From assembly GCA_965262585.1 (NCBI GenBank), contig OZ253546.1, positions 2,294,001 through 2,358,000 on the forward strand: 64,000 nucleotides of DNA, given 5' to 3'. This stretch comes from JAHRAW01 sp965262585. GTDB lineage: Bacteria > Pseudomonadota > Gammaproteobacteria > Arenicellales > Poriferihabitantaceae. Below are positions 57,401 through 64,000 of this stretch, piece by piece. The number at the start of each line of letters is the position of its first letter. Positions within the stretch are counted from its first letter, which is position 1. The notes beneath the pieces are model-generated. The model saw only the letters and a list, made by a program, of their open reading frames with translations, ran no database searches and was not told where the DNA came from. A program made the position numbers and the translations under genes.

Positions 57401-57804
57401 ATTGGCGTAATTGTCTCCGTGGCTTTAATGAGCACGAATGCTCGTGAATAATGGCCACAGGCGTAGAAAGCCATCGCTCCAATTAGGCAATGGAATCCGC
57501 TTACGCTTTCAGTTCGAGCGTTCGCACGATGAATGCTTTCAAGCAAGTCACCAGCAGAATAAAGTTGCTGGTGACCTTCAACGGGTAAGTCTTGCTCCAC
57601 CAGACTACAACCGGCGCTTAGCATCCGGTAGGCTATGAAAGTGGCTTGGTCGTCGAGTCTATCCGAAAATCCCGGAAAGTGTTCCGGTAACTCATGAACC
57701 TCTTGTAGCAGTTGCTTTGCCTTTGCCTGAGAAATTAAGTTTAGAGTTGACTTCGCGCTCAACGCATTTATGATGCTTCTCGCATGCTCAACTGAGAAAC
57801 TCAT
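54424..57804 (-). CDS. hamB: Hachiman anti-phage helicase HamB
   Basis: The 1126-aa superfamily 2 helicase shows motif I NLRTSAGKTRVAELAIL near residue 295, the DEGH box KLIIIDEGHLLGG near 395, motif III LLSAVLPNASEL near 435 and motif VI NICGRAGRAYVHGEG near 665. The long C-terminal region has no recognised motif. It overlaps hamA by ATGA (57801-57804). The pairing of a DUF1837 protein with a helicase of this size defines Hachiman, in which the helicase senses DNA ends or damage and releases the HamA nuclease. The gene is complete and ends five bases before the 399-bp repeat. Confidence 0.88.
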   Translation of the reverse strand: MSFSVEHARSIINALSAKSTLNLISQAKAKQLLQEVHELPEHFPGFSDRLDDQATFIAYRMLSAGCSLVEQDLPVEGHQQLYSAGDLLESIHRANARTESVSGFHCLIGAMAFYACGHYSRAFVLIKATETITPIAGIIGSFLRKDFTELISRINDVFLREQTFDEEDFSEVDRKSLDHLIARAVALIWEHAISGESELLNSVDSILADTMSISEAEANPSFWWIARILRLMFGDYGRGSLWICLPPLFGPDGKATVGEYVSLLALSKPPIIELWRSQLASLELALDREKLGGVVNLRTSAGKTRVAELAILKELKLDSTAKVLYLAPFRSLAFELERTFRKYLEVLGYSISHLYGGSRFSRVDREMILDANLLIATPEKIKAMLRSAPELFESVKLIIIDEGHLLGGNARNIRNELFLEHLRVLSRNHGARILLLSAVLPNASELASWIGGEENALAQSSWKPSDERFGMLLWTKNRVQIEWRSKSPCFNPDFVDFRSVREPGKMKDRRFPKSKAEAVAAAAVRLTEIGPVLIFAGQAQWVSSMAKAVMLALQRIGEDHGWPNTEWRIFEATCREELGDNCIELEAARLGIICHSNRLPPQVRMAMETLMAAKAARVIIATTTLGQGVNIEVSSVIVSQTLIGYKRRITKRDFWNICGRAGRAYVHGEGKILFAIDGTKPKSNIRREKALAKQYFDSQKIDKVESGLLQVIQKLKHIATEADVSFDVFLELIANGNYETLNQNADNVRILTDLLDDQLLALHMMCEELDISSGDQIDWVEEIFRGSLAAIQADAAGGEGSASVLLLLKARTKAILIEVPTAPARKAIISSGLPLSVGKLAFQDLDLFRQFADGYLSNDRSDAALAALVSQFENWARENAKAIFKSFPSEEELDIIRGQWLAGTPLLAIQNTSGNNSVKICSDFYGYELSWLFHAVAQKLDPDTEDERREVLELVSLLLELGLPNQAASKFFLAGIRSRASAIELSEYVVTETLSPKSIRDALLSPGTVERLTPLISAETANWLDLLVKEQISDSEALPEFPTFSLDVPSEFSVIHSRKINDQDTAFLCSTDGRFIFPVQSTDNLPFHKVANDARFAFLRTGDDWSLYCRDPRLRLSAPSFDDFIL

Positions 57805-58640
57805 AGTGTATTCTCCAATCCGTCGAAGCTTGAATCTACAAGACCTTCTCCATCGGAGAGAGCCATTGAAATCACAGCAAGCCTTCGCAGAGACGAACTG
57901 GCGTGCTCCTTCACATGCCTAGGTGCCAAGTGATTGCTCGCTAGAAGTCCAACATGGTCGATCTGCAATCCATTCTTCACAAATAGACCGGCACACTCTT
58001 CGACCTTCCGTCCGGCAATTTCATTGCCCTCATTTATTAGGCGATCTGCAACGAATTGAAGAGATACAGGTAGGCCTCCTTGAGAGGATCTCTCAAGTGA
58101 GGCGACGATGTCAGCAATAACTTTCTTCGATGACTTTTTACGAAATTTCGCCTCACCTACAATTATACGAACCGGATCAGCCTCCAAATCGAAAGCCAGC
58201 ACGTCGTCACCCTTCATCGATTGTTCGACATTCGGGTTGTAGCGCAGACGATAAACGGGCAAATCGATGTTGCAGGAAGCGGCCACATATTCGCAGAGAA
58301 GAACCTCCGTCCAGTTTCCCTTACGCGTCGTTGGATTCGTTGGGAACCGCGTAGGAGGAAGAATAATCCCTTGCCGAGCGAGAGCTTCCCGCCTTAGCCG
58401 GTCCCGCTCTAGATCCTCCGGTCTAGCATGATGGGTGCGAAGGTACCCCCTCATCGCTGCGACAAACTGGTTAACATCTGAGTCTGTCTCAAATAGAGCG
58501 CGGGTGGGCACGCCATGGTCAGAATGACCATCTTCGCATGAAAATCGATCGCCAATCGGATTTGGATGAACCGGATGGTCCCCTACGACATCTGAAAATT
58601 GGTGGGGGTTAGGCATATTGAGCTGTAAGTGATAATTCAT
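57801..58640 (-). CDS. hamA: Hachiman effector nuclease HamA (DUF1837)
   Basis: The 279-aa protein matches DUF1837. The nuclease core is visible as GNWTEVLLCEYVA near residue 112, then GDDVLAFDLEADPVRIIVGE with AKFR following, i.e. a D...E-x-K arrangement near residues 148-170. HamA is held by HamB and degrades DNA when the helicase is triggered. ATG 58640 overlaps the upstream fusion ORF by 32 bp; a second ATG at 58616 (MPNPHQFSDVV) also overlaps it and is a reasonable start. Neither has a strong Shine-Dalgarno, suggesting translation coupled to the upstream ORF. Confidence 0.87.
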   Translation of the reverse strand: MNYHLQLNMPNPHQFSDVVGDHPVHPNPIGDRFSCEDGHSDHGVPTRALFETDSDVNQFVAAMRGYLRTHHARPEDLERDRLRREALARQGIILPPTRFPTNPTTRKGNWTEVLLCEYVAASCNIDLPVYRLRYNPNVEQSMKGDDVLAFDLEADPVRIIVGEAKFRKKSSKKVIADIVASLERSSQGGLPVSLQFVADRLINEGNEIAGRKVEECAGLFVKNGLQIDHVGLLASNHLAPRHVKEHASSSLRRLAVISMALSDGEGLVDSSFDGLENTL

Positions 58641-59265
58641 GAACGCGGGTTTTCGCAGTCATCAGTTCGTGAATAAGGGTGCGGAAGAGGTCTTGTAAGA
58701 CTCCTTTCTTTTCGATACTCACACAAGTCTTTTGATCAACCGCCCCTAGTGCTCTCGCCGTCTCTTCTTGATCAGGAACTGACGGGGCGGGCACTAGCAT
58801 GATCTTGAAAGAATTTCGATCAAGCGTAGGTACAGATGCTCCTGTCTTGAAACGAGCAAGGTCCAAATATTCGAGAAAATAGCCAATATAGCGTGGATGG
58901 TTTCCGTGAAAATCTCGGACATATAGACTGGTATTGTGTGCCCAAAACTCCTTTTCGTGAAAAACAACTTTTCCGACTGAACCGCTTCTGTCAACGATTA
59001 CTCCCGGGCCTTTACAAGTTGCAGTATCATGATAACCGATCACACCGTTTGATCCGGCTACTGGAATCTTGCCATTTCGGAATTTATTTTTAGTAAGATC
59101 CTTTCCTCGTTGGAGCGTCGAGAACTGGTCAAACTCTACCACATCCCAGCTTTCGGGGATCGCGCAGGCGGCTTTCCAGATCCATGACTCGAGGGATTTC
59201 GACTTATTCGATCCGTTTTGAGCGGCGGGTTCGGCGCGAGGTTTATTGTTTTTCCGCTTATTCAT
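58609..59265 (-). CDS. hsdM-start / half-hsdS fusion ORF upstream of hamA
   Basis: The 218-aa ORF starts with 35 residues typical of an HsdM N-terminus (…SLESWIWKAACAI). At that point it switches to an HsdS target-recognition domain (IPESWDVVEFDQFSTLQRG) and finishes with the conserved S-subunit tail LFRTLIHELMTAKTRVHEL. It contains one recognition domain instead of two and lacks the whole methyltransferase. An internal in-frame deletion in an ancestral hsdM-hsdS pair explains it simply. It may be inert, may serve as a leader for hamA translation, or could act as a half-S subunit; S subunits with one domain can dimerise in some systems. It is open and intact. Confidence 0.8.
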   Translation of the reverse strand: MNKRKNNKPRAEPAAQNGSNKSKSLESWIWKAACAIPESWDVVEFDQFSTLQRGKDLTKNKFRNGKIPVAGSNGVIGYHDTATCKGPGVIVDRSGSVGKVVFHEKEFWAHNTSLYVRDFHGNHPRYIGYFLEYLDLARFKTGASVPTLDRNSFKIMLVPAPSVPDQEETARALGAVDQKTCVSIEKKGVLQDLFRTLIHELMTAKTRVHELSLTAQYA

Positions 59266-59615
59266 CGTCTGTTTTGTTAGTCAAACTAAAAATTACATTA
59301 CGGCATATATACGCGCCGGTTCATCGTAATCGATCAGAATGGTCGAAAAACTTGCCACGAATGTTGCTATGACTTATGACAAAACCGCCCAAACAACGCA
59401 CCTTCAGCATAGCACGGGTTGAACCCCCACACCTTACTGTCGAACAGATCGTTGAAAAAAAGAAAACGATTCTCCGCACACCGGACAATCGACACCCCCA
59501 AATCAACCCCCCGCCGTTGCTTGGGTTTCTTGTGGGGGATAGATGTTCAGGCGATTTCTTCGGGGTAGGCGAGGGTGCGGGTTTGGGCGGTTTTGTGGTT
59601 GGTGGGGGTGGGCAT
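59217..59615. repeat. 399-bp direct repeat, copy 2 (leader plus hsdM start)
   Basis: This is the partner of 54021-54419. On the minus strand it begins 18 bases after the stop of the 1276-aa gene and ends at codon 16 of the fusion ORF (RAEPAAQ), where the two copies diverge. The divergence point is therefore inside the hsdM coding start, as expected for independent deletions in two copies of one ancestral operon. Confidence 0.9.
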
Positions 59616-59632
59616 GGTGTTTAGAGAAGAAG

Positions 59633-62600
59633 TCAATAGTCAGCATGTAAATATCGTCTTGGTTCCCGCTCCGCTTCACGATCATACATATTGGCAAATT
59701 CCCGCATTGCGGTTGCAAATCTCGAGTATCTTTTTTCCTCGAGAGAGTCGGCCTTCTCACGATTGTGTTGAGCAAGTTCGCGTTCCTCTTGTCCTTCAGT
59801 TTGAAGGTAAGCGCCTCGTTGATTAAATAGCTCAGTTGTGTATCCCGACCGCATATCATCCGTGTTCCTGGAATCCAGTACTGTCGCAACAGATTCATGT
59901 ATCCATAGCCCATTCGGGTCACTGGGTGCATGCGTTAATACATGGCCAATTTGCATTTGGGCCACCGCAGTGTGTCCCGTTTCTTCAGTAATCTTTCGTG
60001 CTTCATTTATCCAAGCATTGAAAGCAGTAGCATCAAACGTGTTGTCCTCGCATGTGCCTGGGCATATTTTCCAGTTGGTTAGAAGTATGTAGGTGTTTTT
60101 AACTAAATTTCGCTTTTGTTCGGTAGGTTCTTTGCTTTCTTCCACATCACTATTTGTTGAGCGAAAAACAATCCCAATAGCATCTGCGAAGAACGATGGG
60201 TTTGACGCAAGACGCTTCTCAAGAGTGATTGGCGACCCTGAAGAGAATTCGTCTAACCACAGAAGGAAATTCCATTCGATCTGAAACAGTGCATCCTGAT
60301 CAGTGGTTGAAGATGCTTGAAGATGTTTGATCAACTCGACAGTTTGATAATTATCCAGTTCATTAAATCCGGATTCACCTTGAATCACCTCCAAAAGGGC
60401 ACGTGTAGCCAATGTCTCGTCGAACAGAGATTTATTGTCCGCCACGCTAGCAAGACACATGACTGCTGATCCTGCGCGCTTATGTTCGATCAGTTTTTCG
60501 ATCGCAATCGCGAAGTCATAATCCGGATTGTACGGGTTGACTTGTGCATCTCGCCAATATAGGTTTTCGTGTTCATCTCCCAGATGACTTGAAACTCTTT
60601 GCCATACTTCCTTTTCACAAGGGAGGGATTTTAAGAAAACAGCCTTTTCTTCGATAGACCAATTTTTTCCAAGAACCTCGTCAACCCAATCAAATTTTAG
60701 TTTCAAAAATCGAGTTGAAATGAAGCCGACTATTACTTGTGACGCAACATTGACTTCTGAATCGACCAATAATAATCGCAATATTGCATCTTCAACTTGA
60801 TTAGACGCAATCACTCCCAAAGCTCGACCAACCTCGTAGGGAGCAGTAACACTAACAGCGAACTGTAACACTGAATCCAGATCGCCGCCGCCTAATATCG
60901 TAGTAATGGCTGCTTGCCGTGCTTCATCGAGGCGTCTGCGTTGTTCCTTGTAATCAACCTTACCAACCTTTTTGTCGAATAGGTTGGAACCTCGATTGCT
61001 AAAAAGTTGGCGATACTTTAATTTCGGCATGCTTGGCGTTATTTTATTCGAAGTATCTTTAATTTTCTGTACAGTTTCTTCGGGTAATGCCCAACCAGCG
61101 TCAGAATATTTTCTGTGACGGCGCACAATATTTTCAAGTTTTTCCCAAAGTGGAAGTCGTTTGGATTCAGGCAAGTCAACAATAGCGTCAGATGAGAGAT
61201 AATCAAGAAGTTTTTCGTGTGCAGACGAAGGCAAATCTGATAAGCGATCAATGAGTTTGCCTAGTTTCTCAGTGTCTTTTTGTGCATGTTCAACTGCGAG
61301 ATCTGTAAACGCGGTAATTTGCTCCCAGTATTCACTTCTGCTCATGGTATTCTTCCAATTTTGAGGAATGTACTTACGCCAAATTGGTTGATGACACCCA
61401 CTTGTATGACTATGAATGCGCGGCAACAATGCCAAGAGTAGTTGATAGCCAACTTCTGGTTGCTCATGAATCACAGTTTTAATGGCCGTCTCCCTCTTGG
61501 CAAACGGTGCCATAGTTTGTACATACCAAGGAAGAAATATGTCGGCTAGAGATCGGGCGGGTCGATTAGAGTAGCCCCCCCCGGGATCAATGGATGCAAT
61601 GTCTGCGAGGATTACCGAAACTCGGACGAGATAATCAGGATTCCAAGCAAGTCCTTCAAGTGCCCAAAGAAGCCCGCTTATGTAGGTCGTTCCGCCCAAT
61701 CCGCCCCCTCCCTCTTGTGCAAAAATTTCGTGAAAAGGCGAATTTGGTAGATCATTGGTAGCCGATTCGACAGCGGCAAGAAATTCATCAGGTGCGGCTT
61801 CAGCAAGTAGCGGTAAATGTGAATTTAAACTAGCCCATCGGTCCCAACTCGCTTCGTTCAGTAAACTTCGGACGGCGAGAATCGCAGTGTCTTCGGCTTT
61901 GTTATGCGAACAAAAAGAGAGTGCCTCTGAGCGACTGCCAATCAGTGCGAGGGTTTCTGTGATCCCGTTCCTGATTAGATCCGAGTGCCCGAGTTCTTTC
62001 CCACGAGCGTTTGCCATAAAACGCTCATCCTTAGGTAAATCAAATTGTGGATCTCGCTCTTCCAAGATTGATATTGCTGTTGCTTTGAGGTGATCTAAAT
62101 CGTCATCTGTAATATGTTTTCCCAATGCGCTCCACGCCTCTCCACGAGAGACAAACCTCCACATCTCATCAGTTTGAATAAGGGGAGAGTCCGAGCGTAG
62201 CGTGTCAGTTCTCAGTGTCTCGATCCACTCCCCATAGCCTTTTCCCAGCAGTTCCTCTATTGTCGCAATATCCCTTGTGTTCTTTCCATACCATTTCCCG
62301 ACAAGCCCCGCTTGGGCTATTTGACGGGCGGTGCCCCATGTCGCATACGGTGGCAAAGTCCCCATTCCCGACAGATGTCGCATAAATGCCGATATTCGAC
62401 CGCCGCCGATTCTCCCGAGTTCTCTTGCTCTAATATCTGGAAAATTGGCCTTCTTGAGAACATCTTCGATCTGCGATTGTGATGGACTTATAAGTTTGAT
62501 GATTTCTGGGTTGCCACCAGCCCATGCCCCACACAGGGGTATGATTACACGGTGGCCTCCCCCAGCCGCGACAGCTTGGAGGTTGTTCTGACCTGTATCC

Positions 62601-63463
62601 AAGCCCAATCTTGGACTTGCCACTAAAATATGGGCTTTTCGCAGAATAGAAACCGAGTGCCATGCATTCGCATCGCTAATAAATAGACATCGATTGGCGA
62701 ATTTGTTCGCCTTAGATGCTTCCAGTGTAGACAGATAGGCAGCGACGAAATCATCTACGTCTTGCTCGCTTTCCGCTAAAAGGAATAATTTTTGGGTGGA
62801 ACCGCTGAACAGCGCATCAAGTGCATCGCACGCAACACTTCTCGATACCGTGAAAAGCTCCGGAGGCAAGGGCGGATCGCCGCCGGTGCGCCGGAAAAGA
62901 ATTGTATTCCAATGTTCAAGAGGAGTAGTAATTCCTCCTAGACTTCGAGTGATACCTGTCTTAGTCGCCATCCAGCAGCCAAGTGCTGGAAACTCGCGCA
63001 ACCAATCAGCGAGTTTGCCGCCATCAATGATTTGGATTTTTTTCCAGCCCCGATCCTTCCGTCTCTCAATCCATTCTCTTTGTTGAGATTCTTGCCAGCC
63101 CTTGGGGGCCAAGGAACGTGGAGTTACAAATATGAAAGATACCTTAGCTCGTTCCGCATCGCTGATCTCCTGTGTTCGCTTCTCAAAGTCGGCGGTTGCT
63201 TTTTTCTGAGGATCACTTCCAGTCCCAATTTCCCAGTAAGAAATTCCAACAGGGACAAACGGGAGATAGCCGGTATCTGATTCAACAAAACCGTCGCAGC
63301 CGGGCTGATTGACAGCATCTCCGTAAGGGATTCGGCATTCTGTGGCATCCGGAACAGATTGGCGCACGAGATGATAGACAAGCTCAGGAATCACCCCTTG
63401 ACTTTCGCGGGTGTCGGCGTAATGGGATAAATCGTTTGGTTGAACGATGTGAGTATGATTCAT
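59633..63463 (-). CDS. Large unrecognised defence-island protein with nuclease-like N-terminus
   Basis: I do not recognise the 1276-aa protein with certainty. Residues 50-100 show GCDGFV (D57), PVGISYWEIGTG (E78) and a KKATADFEKRT segment, an arrangement resembling PD-(D/E)xK nuclease domains found at the start of some anti-phage NTPases. Residues 190-340 look like an NTPase fold (LFLLAESEQDVDDFVAAYL, CLFISDANAW, HRVIIPLCGAW) but lack a GxxxxGK[ST] Walker A. The rest, about residues 400-1276, is rich in short amphipathic helices like a HEAT-type solenoid. No membrane segment was seen. The start ATG 63463 overlaps the stop of an hsdS tail by ATGA. It is intact and AT-richer than the housekeeping genes. 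Likely role: phage sensing and DNA cleavage. Confidence 0.6.
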   Translation of the reverse strand: MNHTHIVQPNDLSHYADTRESQGVIPELVYHLVRQSVPDATECRIPYGDAVNQPGCDGFVESDTGYLPFVPVGISYWEIGTGSDPQKKATADFEKRTQEISDAERAKVSFIFVTPRSLAPKGWQESQQREWIERRKDRGWKKIQIIDGGKLADWLREFPALGCWMATKTGITRSLGGITTPLEHWNTILFRRTGGDPPLPPELFTVSRSVACDALDALFSGSTQKLFLLAESEQDVDDFVAAYLSTLEASKANKFANRCLFISDANAWHSVSILRKAHILVASPRLGLDTGQNNLQAVAAGGGHRVIIPLCGAWAGGNPEIIKLISPSQSQIEDVLKKANFPDIRARELGRIGGGRISAFMRHLSGMGTLPPYATWGTARQIAQAGLVGKWYGKNTRDIATIEELLGKGYGEWIETLRTDTLRSDSPLIQTDEMWRFVSRGEAWSALGKHITDDDLDHLKATAISILEERDPQFDLPKDERFMANARGKELGHSDLIRNGITETLALIGSRSEALSFCSHNKAEDTAILAVRSLLNEASWDRWASLNSHLPLLAEAAPDEFLAAVESATNDLPNSPFHEIFAQEGGGGLGGTTYISGLLWALEGLAWNPDYLVRVSVILADIASIDPGGGYSNRPARSLADIFLPWYVQTMAPFAKRETAIKTVIHEQPEVGYQLLLALLPRIHSHTSGCHQPIWRKYIPQNWKNTMSRSEYWEQITAFTDLAVEHAQKDTEKLGKLIDRLSDLPSSAHEKLLDYLSSDAIVDLPESKRLPLWEKLENIVRRHRKYSDAGWALPEETVQKIKDTSNKITPSMPKLKYRQLFSNRGSNLFDKKVGKVDYKEQRRRLDEARQAAITTILGGGDLDSVLQFAVSVTAPYEVGRALGVIASNQVEDAILRLLLVDSEVNVASQVIVGFISTRFLKLKFDWVDEVLGKNWSIEEKAVFLKSLPCEKEVWQRVSSHLGDEHENLYWRDAQVNPYNPDYDFAIAIEKLIEHKRAGSAVMCLASVADNKSLFDETLATRALLEVIQGESGFNELDNYQTVELIKHLQASSTTDQDALFQIEWNFLLWLDEFSSGSPITLEKRLASNPSFFADAIGIVFRSTNSDVEESKEPTEQKRNLVKNTYILLTNWKICPGTCEDNTFDATAFNAWINEARKITEETGHTAVAQMQIGHVLTHAPSDPNGLWIHESVATVLDSRNTDDMRSGYTTELFNQRGAYLQTEGQEERELAQHNREKADSLEEKRYSRFATAMREFANMYDREAEREPRRYLHADY

Positions 63464-63627
63464 ATAAATATCGCCATGCGGGAATTGGTGTTGATATCGT
63501 TGATCCGCATTTTCGCAGTCATCAGTTCACGAAATAAGGTACGAAAAAGGCCATGAAGTCTACCTTTCCTAGACCATGCATTATCTACCCTTTTATCGAA
63601 CAGTTGAAAGGATATGTACGATTTTCC
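63460..63627 (-). pseudogene. Remnant HsdS C-terminal tail coupled to the 1276-aa gene
   Basis: A 55-codon open stretch preceded by TAA encodes LHGLFRTLFRELMTAKMRIND, the conserved end of HsdS, then NTNSRMAIFI and TGA. The TGA overlaps the ATG of the next gene. There is no recognition domain. It aligns base by base with the decayed tail at 53790-53950, including flanking 'gttgaaaggatat' sequence. Confidence 0.7.
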
Positions 63628-63679
63628 TTATTCTTCAGCCATCACTCAATAAGGTCAAGGTTATAACACTTACCTTCAG

Positions 63680-63712
63680 CGGCAACTGTCAAGTAATCCT
63701 TGACAGTTGCCG
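63680..63712. promoter_or_regulatory. Palindrome with TTGACA on both arms (copy C)
   Basis: This is a perfect 13-bp stem, cggcaactgtcaa / ttgacagttgccg, with loop gtaatcc. The core 63683-63709 matches copy A at 53981-54007 but the loop is in the opposite orientation, and two stem positions have changed together so that pairing is kept. On the minus strand TTGACA is followed 18 bp later by TGTTAT (within TGTTATAACC), a possible promoter for the 1276-aa gene. Confidence 0.5.
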
Positions 63713-63763
63713 CAGGGTCTAATTCACACACCAAATCACACCACACAGACAATTTACCCCCCC

Positions 63764-64000
63764 CTAAAACAATCCCCTATCCGACATCGAAACAAATTCA
63801 CCGTCGCCGATTACTAAGTGGTCGAGCAAACGCACTTCTACTAGGTTTAGCGCCTCTTTTAGTTTGACGGTTAGTGTGGCGTCGGCTTGGCTGGGTTCGG
63901 CGATGCCGGAGGGGTGGTTGTGGGCGAGGATGAGGGCGGCGGCGTTGTACTTGAGGGCGCTTTTGACTACTTCTCTGGGGTGCACTGTGGCGCCGTTTAA
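63764..64000 (-). CDS. radC: RadC-like JAB-domain protein, C-terminal part (start outside window)
   Basis: The 78 visible residues contain HPREVVKSALKYNAAALILA, then the JAMM metalloprotease-like motif HNHPSG with S and D further on (EPSQAD). The end is LLDHLVIGDGEFVSMSDRGL, the classic RadC C-terminus. The 5' end lies beyond base 64000. RadC-domain genes often sit on genomic islands next to defence genes; the biochemical role is unsettled. It marks the upstream border of the island. Confidence 0.88.
   Translation of the reverse strand, partial: LNGATVHPREVVKSALKYNAAALILAHNHPSGIAEPSQADATLTVKLKEALNLVEVRLLDHLVIGDGEFVSMSDRGLF

Overview
The window looks like a chromosomal stretch of a gammaproteobacterium. 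The basis is the guaB-guaA-tadA order, the divergent DUF2062/comEC pair, a four-subunit sarcosine oxidase operon, and abundant REP-like palindromes. No rRNA, tRNA or CRISPR array was seen, so species-level placement is not possible from this sequence.

Region 1 (1-26964, minus strand) is one open reading frame that enters with a signal peptide at 26964 and runs off the left edge after at least 8,988 codons. It is a giant secreted surface protein. The N-terminal 11 kb mixes PKD/REJ-like domains, putative-Ig (He_PIG-like) domains, cadherin-like beta-sandwich domains and two blocks of 25-residue BspA-like (DUF285) repeats. The left 15.6 kb is an almost perfect tandem array of about 26 units of ~588 bp (~196 aa, two PKD-like domains each).

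Region 2 (27.2-43.6 kb) is housekeeping: tadA, guaA and guaB (minus) facing pyrF (plus); DUF2062 (minus) facing comEC (plus); a UMF1-type MFS transporter; the sarcosine oxidase operon soxB-soxD-soxA-soxG (minus, overlapping genes); and a corrinoid adenosyltransferase. Gaps in this part are filled with REP-like palindromes, seven copies of a 68-bp hairpin element and an 84-bp element with 24-bp inverted ends.

Region 3 (44.2-63.7 kb, all minus) is a dense anti-phage island. In transcription order: radC end; a 1276-aa protein with a nuclease-like N-terminus; an ORF fusing the start of hsdM to half of hsdS; hamA and hamB (Hachiman); a large SMC-like ATPase with a zinc-hook CxxC (RloC-like); then hsdR, hsdS, a PrrC-like ATPase with a candidate R-x3-E...H tRNase triad, and hsdM. 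The last four are packed with overlaps or gaps of only a few bases.

The most unusual feature is how the island is built. Each of the three cargo units (1276-aa gene, hamAB, RloC-like gene) is preceded by the 3' tail of an hsdS gene, overlapping or nearly touching the cargo start. Two of the three also carry a 399-bp, nearly identical leader that contains the first codons of an hsdM gene. They read as collapsed type I restriction operons whose hsdM/hsdS core was deleted while promoter, start and S-subunit tail were kept to drive the cargo gene. Two of them also share a palindrome whose loop is inverted between copies. I regard this repeated 'relic hsdM-hsdS leader plus cargo' architecture, together with the unrecognised 1276-aa protein, as the best candidate for something undescribed.
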